From the NCBI GenBank assembly GCA_017308475.1, contig JAFKEU010000009.1:62001-126000 (forward strand): DNA of 64,000 nt, written 5' to 3'. The notes below the pieces were generated by a model. It was given only the letters and a program-made list of their open reading frames with translations. It was not told the DNA's origin and made no database searches. Positions 59,515-64,000 of the stretch are shown here, in pieces. Numbering within the stretch: the stretch's first letter is position 1; every line of letters starts with the position of its first letter. Position numbers and translations under genes: made by a program. The DNA comes from Alphaproteobacteria bacterium. GTDB taxonomy: Bacteria; Pseudomonadota; Alphaproteobacteria; Micropepsales; Micropepsaceae.

Positions 59515-60294
59515 ATGCTCAACCCCGAGATGACCGCAACCATTCCGACCCAGAACGCCAATTCACAGCATGGAAGCGTAGATCCCGCCGAGGTTGCCAA
59601 ATTCTCGGCCCTGGCGGCCCAATGGTGGGACCCGGCGGGAAAGTTCGCGCCGCTGCACAAATTCAACCCCGTCCGGCTGTCCTTCATCCGGAATGAGGCG
59701 GCGACCCATTTCGGGCGCGATCCCAGAAGCATCCGCCCGTTCGAGGGGCTTTCCCTGCTGGACATCGGCTGCGGCGGCGGGCTTCTGTCCGAACCCATGG
59801 CCCGGCTCGGCTTCGCAGTTACCGGAGCGGATGCGTCGGAGAAGAATGTCGGCACAGCCCGCGCCCATGCCGCCCAGTCGGGGCTTGCGATTGACTACCG
59901 CGCGGCCACCGCCGAGACCCTGGCCGCCGAGGGCCGTCAGTTCGACCTGGTGCTGAACATGGAGGTGGTGGAGCATGTCGCGGATGTCCGCGCCTATCTG
60001 GCGGCCTGCGCCGGCATGGTGAAGCCAGGCGGCCTGACCTTCGTCGCCACCCTCAACCGGACGCTCAAGAGCCTGGCCCTGGCCAAGATCGGGGCGGAGT
60101 ATCTGCTGAACTGGCTTCCACACGGGACCCATGACTGGAACCGGTTCATCGCCCCTGACCAGCTTAAGAAGATGCTTGAGGACTGCGGCCTCATGATATT
60201 GAAAACACAAGGTGTTTCTTTCAATCCCCTTGCCTGGGACTGGCATCTTTCGGACGATGTGGACGTCAACTACATGGTGGTGGCGCGGCGCTGA
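59515..60294 (+). CDS. ubiG: Ubiquinone biosynthesis O-methyltransferase
   Basis: 259 residues. SAM-dependent enzyme doing both O-methylations in ubiquinone synthesis. SAM motif [19 protein letters not shown]; other family motifs are [37 protein letters not shown] and [12 protein letters not shown] at 59515 has an AAGG upstream; ATG at 59530 (MTATIPTQ) is possible. Divergent from lysC. Confidence 0.96.
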   Translation: MLNPEMTATIPTQNANSQHGSVDPAEVAKFSALAAQWWDPAGKFAPLHKFNPVRLSFIRNEAATHFGRDPRSIRPFEGLSLLDIGCGGGLLSEPMARLGFAVTGADASEKNVGTARAHAAQSGLAIDYRAATAETLAAEGRQFDLVLNMEVVEHVADVRAYLAACAGMVKPGGLTFVATLNRTLKSLALAKIGAEYLLNWLPHGTHDWNRFIAPDQLKKMLEDCGLMILKTQGVSFNPLAWDWHLSDDVDVNYMVVARR

Positions 60295-60332
60295 CCACGG
60301 CACCGATCATCGCGCGGCGGCGTTAGGGGGGC

Positions 60333-60998
60333 ATGATTCCACAGTGGCTCCATTTCCTCATGAGCCTGTCCATCGGCAGTGGCCTCGCCAGCGGGCTGGT
60401 GCTGGCTTTCGCGGTCTGGCGGCGACCCGGGAAGATGGCCATCATGAATTGGGTATGGCCGCTGGTCGGCCTGTTCGGCGGCCCACTGGCCATCTGGCTG
60501 CACCGCCGCCACGGTGCCTATGCATATGGCCAGGCACCCTTCCCCCTGATGGTTTCGGTGGCGGCCTGCCATTGCGGCGCCGGCTGCAGCCTGGGCGACC
60601 TGATCGCCGAAAGCCTGATTCTGGTGGCGCCGCCCGTCCTTTACTGGTTCGGGCTGGCAACGCTCTGGAATGAGCCCATCTTTGCCGGCTGGACTCTGGA
60701 TTTCGTGCTGGCATTCCTGCTGGGCATCGCCTTTCAGTACTTCTCCATCGCGCCCATGCGGGGGCTGGGGCCGAGGGACGGGATCGTCGCCGCGCTGAAA
60801 GCCGACACGCTGTCGCTGGTCGCCTGGCAGGCGGGGATGTATGGGGTGATGGCAATCGTGCAGTTCGGCATTGGCCGGACCACGGCCGACTCCGTGGAAT
60901 TCTGGTTCGCCATGCAGGTCGCCATGCTCGCGGGATTTGCCGTCAGCTATCCGGTGAACTGGTGGCTGCTGAAGGCCGGCATCAAAGAAAAGATGTAA
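60333..60998 (+). CDS. DUF4396 membrane protein with Cys-rich motif
   Basis: 221 residues, about five membrane helices. The family motif SVAACHCGAGCSLGD places a HC-GAGC cluster next to a membrane edge, which could bind metal or act as a redox pair. Typical DUF4396 flow: PLVGLFGGPLAIWLHR, LDFVLAFLLGIAFQYFSIAPMRGLG and NWWLLKAGIKEKM at the end. Function unknown. An AGGGGGGC site precedes the ATG. It runs the same way as ubiG, 38 bases after it. Confidence 0.8.
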   Translation: MIPQWLHFLMSLSIGSGLASGLVLAFAVWRRPGKMAIMNWVWPLVGLFGGPLAIWLHRRHGAYAYGQAPFPLMVSVAACHCGAGCSLGDLIAESLILVAPPVLYWFGLATLWNEPIFAGWTLDFVLAFLLGIAFQYFSIAPMRGLGPRDGIVAALKADTLSLVAWQAGMYGVMAIVQFGIGRTTADSVEFWFAMQVAMLAGFAVSYPVNWWLLKAGIKEKM

Positions 60999-61110
60999 CG
61001 AACGCGGCTGTCGCAAATCCGCGATAGCGCGGTGGCCGACCAGATCGGCTGGTATCGCAGCAGTGACGTCACCACCGATCGACCTGCCGAAACAGGGGGC
61101 GGCCGGCTTT

Positions 61111-61524
61111 TCAGTTCGCGGCCTCCGGATCGGGCGGAAGGGGTGCCACATCGACGCCTTCCTCGACCAGTTCGCGGGCTTCCTTGACCGTGGCTTCGCC
61201 ATAGATGTGCCGGTTCGGCGTCTCGCCATAGTGGATCTTGCGGGCTTCCTCGGCGAAGCCGGGGCCGACATAGTCGGCGTTCTCCTGCACATACTTGCGC
61301 AGGCCCGTCATGAACTGGCGCATCTGGCGCGCATCCTGCGCCGGCTTGCGCGATTTCTTGGTACCCGCCACGGCCGGCGCCATGATCGCCTTCTGGACCC
61401 GCGCCGAACTGCAGTGCGGACAGCTGATGTGGCCGGACGCGGCCTGCACATCATAGGTGCCGCTGTCGCGGAACCATGCTTCGAATTCGTGCCCCTTGTG
61501 GCAACGCAAGTTGTACGTGATCAC
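61111..61524 (-). CDS. DUF1178 family protein
   Basis: 137 residues, cytoplasmic. Cysteine pairs in LRCHKGHEFEAWF and SCPHCSSARVQKAIMAP suggest a zinc-ribbon-like N terminus; the rest (RQFMTGLRKYVQENADYVGPGFAEEARKIHYGETPNRHIYGEAT) is the typical DUF1178 core. Function unknown, but the family is conserved in alphaproteobacteria beside the Nit-like amidohydrolase and grxC, as here. Confidence 0.88.
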   Translation of the reverse strand: MITYNLRCHKGHEFEAWFRDSGTYDVQAASGHISCPHCSSARVQKAIMAPAVAGTKKSRKPAQDARQMRQFMTGLRKYVQENADYVGPGFAEEARKIHYGETPNRHIYGEATVKEARELVEEGVDVAPLPPDPEAAN

Positions 61525-61612
61525 GACCCTGCTCCAGCCAGCCTGCCCCCAGGCTGAAGCACGAAAATGGAGCCGGAGCCCGCGCTTGGCAAGACCCGAC
61601 TATGGGTATGGG

Positions 61613-62437
61613 TTACGGACCGTCAAAGGGCCGGTCCTGGGTCAGGCTGGGCATGCGCGCCCGGGCACGCGCCGACTGAAGCGGGTCTATGCCGGCCAGG
61701 ATGACACCCGGTTCGTCGCCGGGTGATTCTGCCAGCACCTCGCCCCAGGGACCCACGATCAGGCTGTGTCCATAGGTCCGGCGCCCTCCCGCATGGGCGC
61801 CGCCCTGGGCAGGAGCAATGACGAAAGCGCCATTCTCGATGGCCCGGGCACGCAGCAGCACATGCCAGTGCGCCTGGCCGGTGGGGACCGTAAAGGCCGA
61901 TGGAATGGTGAAGGCAAAGGCACCCGCCAGCGCCAGCCGGCGATAAAGATGCGGAAAGCGGATGTCGTAACAGACCGTCAGCCCCATCCTGCCCCAGGGG
62001 GTGTCGGCCAGAACCGCCCGGTCGCCGCCGGTGACGGTGGCGGATTCGCGATACGTCTCACCCTCGGCCACTTCGACGTCGAACAGATGAATCTTGTTGT
62101 AGCGTGCGGCGATCCCGCCGTCCGGCGAGAACAGAAAACTGCGGTTGGCGGTTTTTTCCGCGTCCAGCCGCGTGGCGATGGAGCCCAGCGAAAGCCAGAT
62201 CTTCAGTTCGCGCGCCAGGTCCGAAAAGGCGGGCAGCGCGGGGTCTTCAGCCTCGGGAAAGCTGCGCGCCAGCTTGGCCGGCGCATTGGCCGCCATCAGG
62301 GTGGCGTTTTCCGGGGTAGCGATGAAATGTGCGCCCCGGGCGGCGGCCTCCCGCACCAGCTTTCCGACCTCGCGGATATTCTCCGCCACATCGTCGCTGG
62401 CGCGTGTCTGGATGCAGGCCGCCCGGAATGCCGTCAC
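61613..62437 (-). CDS. Carbon-nitrogen hydrolase (nitrilase superfamily, Nit2-like)
   Basis: 274 residues. The Glu-Lys-Cys triad is intact: Glu in ATPENAT, Lys in NKIHLFD and Cys in VCYDIRFPHLYR. Relatives hydrolyse omega-amides such as 2-oxoglutaramate or deaminated glutathione (repair). Nearby grxC and other thiol genes make the glutathione-repair activity plausible, which is inference. No signal peptide. Confidence 0.88.
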   Translation of the reverse strand: MTAFRAACIQTRASDDVAENIREVGKLVREAAARGAHFIATPENATLMAANAPAKLARSFPEAEDPALPAFSDLARELKIWLSLGSIATRLDAEKTANRSFLFSPDGGIAARYNKIHLFDVEVAEGETYRESATVTGGDRAVLADTPWGRMGLTVCYDIRFPHLYRRLALAGAFAFTIPSAFTVPTGQAHWHVLLRARAIENGAFVIAPAQGGAHAGGRRTYGHSLIVGPWGEVLAESPGDEPGVILAGIDPLQSARARARMPSLTQDRPFDGP

Positions 62438-62446
62438 ATGCGATCC

Positions 62447-62995
62447 TTACTGGACTCGGTCCTGTATCTTGGCCAACCCCGCGCGGGCACAGACCTCGTC
62501 CTTGTCGCCGCCGGGCGCGCCGGAGACGGCGAAGATGCCGACCATCTGGCCGCCGGCCATGATCGGGATGGCGCCCTGGCGCGCGGTCTCGATCTGGGGA
62601 TTGGCCTTGATCTCGGCCGCCAACGCGCTGTCGGTCTTGGCCTTGTTGGCCACCTCGCCGCTGGTCATGTGGTACTTCAACACCGCCTGGGCCTTGCTCA
62701 TGGCGATGCGCTGGGTGATGGCGGCGGCGCCGTCATTAGCGATCATCACGATCGGCACGCCGGCGCTGTCGGTGATCATGGCGGTGGTCTTGTAGGTATT
62801 GCCCAGGCAGACGCGGTTGGCTTCCACCGCACCCTCGATGGCCAATGCGACCGGTATGCCGTGGGCGCGCGCCGGGCGCGGCATCTTCATTTCGTCGGGC
62901 GTGGGAGCGGGCGCAATGGTGGGGGCGGGATTCATCTGCGCCATCGCGGGCGCAGCAATGCAAAGGGCGGCGGCGGCGAGCAGTATCTTTTTCAT
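62447..62995 (-). CDS. Exported GlcG/HbpS-family protein (DUF336)
   Basis: 182 residues with signal peptide (LAAAALCIAAPAMA). The DUF336/GlcG fold is seen in TYKTTAMITDSAGVPIVMIANDGAA, GQMVGIFAVSGAPGGDKDEVCARAGL. HbpS in streptomycetes binds heme; GlcG function is not settled. The export signal and stand-alone form suggest an extracytoplasmic sensor or scavenger, but this is speculation. It ends 9 bases before the Nit-like start. Confidence 0.75.
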   Translation of the reverse strand: MKKILLAAAALCIAAPAMAQMNPAPTIAPAPTPDEMKMPRPARAHGIPVALAIEGAVEANRVCLGNTYKTTAMITDSAGVPIVMIANDGAAAITQRIAMSKAQAVLKYHMTSGEVANKAKTDSALAAEIKANPQIETARQGAIPIMAGGQMVGIFAVSGAPGGDKDEVCARAGLAKIQDRVQ

Positions 62996-63095
62996 GGCTA
63001 TCCTCTCCTGGCGTTTTTTCGGGGCTTGAAATGCCCGTCATTATTCGAGCCGGGCGGCGGCTTTGTCCAGACGCCCCCCGCGGGAGAAACCGCCG

Positions 63096-63350
63096 TCAGG
63101 CCAGAAGGGTATCGAGCTTTCCGGCCTGCTCCAGCGCATAGAGTTCGTCGCAGCCGCCTACATGCGTCTCGCCGATGAAAATCTGCGGCACGCTGCGGGC
63201 GCCGCCGCTTTTCTCTTCCATGTCGCGCCGCGCATCGATGTCCATGAAGACGTCGATCTCCTGAGGCTCGATCCCCTTCTTCTTCAACAGCGCCTTGGCG
63301 CGCACGCAATAGGGGCAGATGGGCGTGGTATAAATGCGGACGGTTTTCAT
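63096..63350 (-). CDS. grxC: Glutaredoxin 3
   Basis: 84 residues. Dithiol glutaredoxin with the CPYC active site, the TVPQ-type cis-Pro region as SVPQIFIG, and HVGGCDEL at the glutathione-binding end. Reduces disulfides and glutathionylated proteins with GSH. The ATG at 63350 and length match the family. It lies next to comF, a typical arrangement. Confidence 0.95.
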   Translation of the reverse strand: MKTVRIYTTPICPYCVRAKALLKKKGIEPQEIDVFMDIDARRDMEEKSGGARSVPQIFIGETHVGGCDELYALEQAGKLDTLLA

Positions 63351-63379
63351 CAGACTCGAAGTGGGCGATACGGTATCGC

Positions 63380-64000
63380 TTATATAGGCATGTCGGTTGC
63401 GCGGACAACGCGCGCCAGGGCCAGCACATGAACCTCCGCGGCGCCCGCCCGGCGCAGTGCCCGGGCACAGGCTTCCGCGGTGGCGCCGGTGGTCATCACA
63501 TCATCGACCAGCAGTACCCGCCGTCCCGCAACCGTGCCCGGATCGGGAACCCTGAAGGCGCCCAGCACATTGCGCCGCCGTGCCCGGGCCGAGGCCATGG
63601 CACCCTGGCTTTCGGTGGGCCGGGTGCGGATCAGGGCAGCGGGTTCCACGCCGATCCCGTGCTGGCGTCCCAGCCGCCGGGCCAGCTCGGCCGCCTGGTT
63701 GTAGCGCCGCCGCCACAGGCGGAACCGGTGCAGCGGCACCGGCACGATCACCTCGCTGCGCGACAGGGCGGAGCGCCCCGCCCTGGCCAGCCAGCGGGCA
63801 AAGCCGGGCACCAGGTCGAGCCTGTCCGCATGTTTCAGCGCCAGGATCGCGCCGCGGCTGTTTTCGTCATAGGCAAGGATGGCGCGGGCACTGTCGAAGG
63901 CGGGTGGCCGCGCCAGGCAGGCGGCACAGAAATTCCCCTCGCCCAGGTCCACCGGAAACGGCAGGCCGCAACAGGCGCAGGCCGGCCCTTCCAGAAAAGT
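63380..64000 (-). CDS. ComF family protein (phosphoribosyltransferase-like), 5' end outside window
   Basis: At least 206 residues, open to the right edge. Zinc-binding cysteines are visible in the GPACACCGLPF and NFCAACLARPP parts, so the protein begins further upstream. The type I PRTase motif RRVLLVDDVMTTGATAEAC is intact, as are PVPLHRFRLWRRRYNQAAELAR. ComF proteins act in DNA uptake in competent bacteria, but the function in alphaproteobacteria is not established. It is followed by grxC downstream. Confidence 0.9.
   Translation of the reverse strand, partial: TFLEGPACACCGLPFPVDLGEGNFCAACLARPPAFDSARAILAYDENSRGAILALKHADRLDLVPGFARWLARAGRSALSRSEVIVPVPLHRFRLWRRRYNQAAELARRLGRQHGIGVEPAALIRTRPTESQGAMASARARRRNVLGAFRVPDPGTVAGRRVLLVDDVMTTGATAEACARALRRAGAAEVHVLALARVVRATDMPI

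Overview
The window is a compact, GC-rich chromosomal segment of an alphaproteobacterium. Evidence is the alphaproteobacterial gene order ntrB-ntrC-ntrY-ntrX-dat-hfq-hflX, a fused ispDF, the lysC/ubiG divergent pair next to ptsP, DUF4167 and prmC-prfA, and the DUF1178-Nit-grxC-comF run. The intracellular PHB depolymerase suggests a polyhydroxyalkanoate-storing aerobe. I cannot name a genus from sequence alone; an environmental lineage such as the Rhizomicrobium/Micropepsaceae group is a guess. There is no rRNA, CRISPR array, prophage, integrase or transposase. One tRNA (Ser-UGA) is present.

Layout. 1-5 kb: an EamA permease cut by the left edge, an HSL-type hydrolase, an exported two-domain VOC protein coupled to an exported ThuA-like protein, and a PdxA-like dehydrogenase. 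5-10.7 kb: the tRNA, then a housekeeping run rlpA-dacA-tmk-holB-tatD-MBL hydrolase. 10.7-19.2 kb: an accessory locus made almost entirely of exported proteins: three paralogous bicupins, a Tat-exported DHDPS-family protein, a Tat-exported TIM-barrel isomerase, a CHRD protein, a cytochrome c-PQQ dehydrogenase fusion and a small cupin. This is the best candidate here for an undescribed periplasmic catabolic system. 19.7-22.5 kb: a tandem-PilZ protein divergent from a coiled-coil/TM/SH3 protein with a recent 79-residue internal duplication, then a 46-residue basic peptide gene. 22.7-32.6 kb: mazG, hflX, hfq, dat and the two nitrogen two-component systems. 32.7-38.4 kb: ispDF, pgpA, a REP-like palindromic element, cinA, two exported proteins, coq10-like and lipA. 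38.6-47.5 kb: an enolase-superfamily enzyme, an Aas-like acyl-ACP synthetase, bfd-bfr, a GST, phaZ, an S1/P1 nuclease and an M23 peptidase. 47.6-64 kb: clpB, DUF4167, prmC, prfA, ispG, rodZ-like, ptsP, lysC, ubiG, DUF4396, DUF1178, nitrilase, GlcG-like, grxC and comF (cut by the right edge).

How genes work together. The 10.7-19.2 kb genes are arranged as three facing transcription units and share export signals, which suggests stepwise oxidation or isomerisation of a sugar or sugar-acid outside the cytoplasm. Bfd and Bfr would store and release iron behind a Fur-like site. The Ntr genes, Hfq and PtsP (nitrogen PTS) tie nitrogen status to global regulation. IspDF and IspG belong to one isoprenoid pathway.

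Start codons were moved inward from the longest frame wherever a ribosome-binding site, signal peptide or family N terminus argued for it. All assignments rest on reading the translated sequence and on knowledge of protein families; no database search was run.
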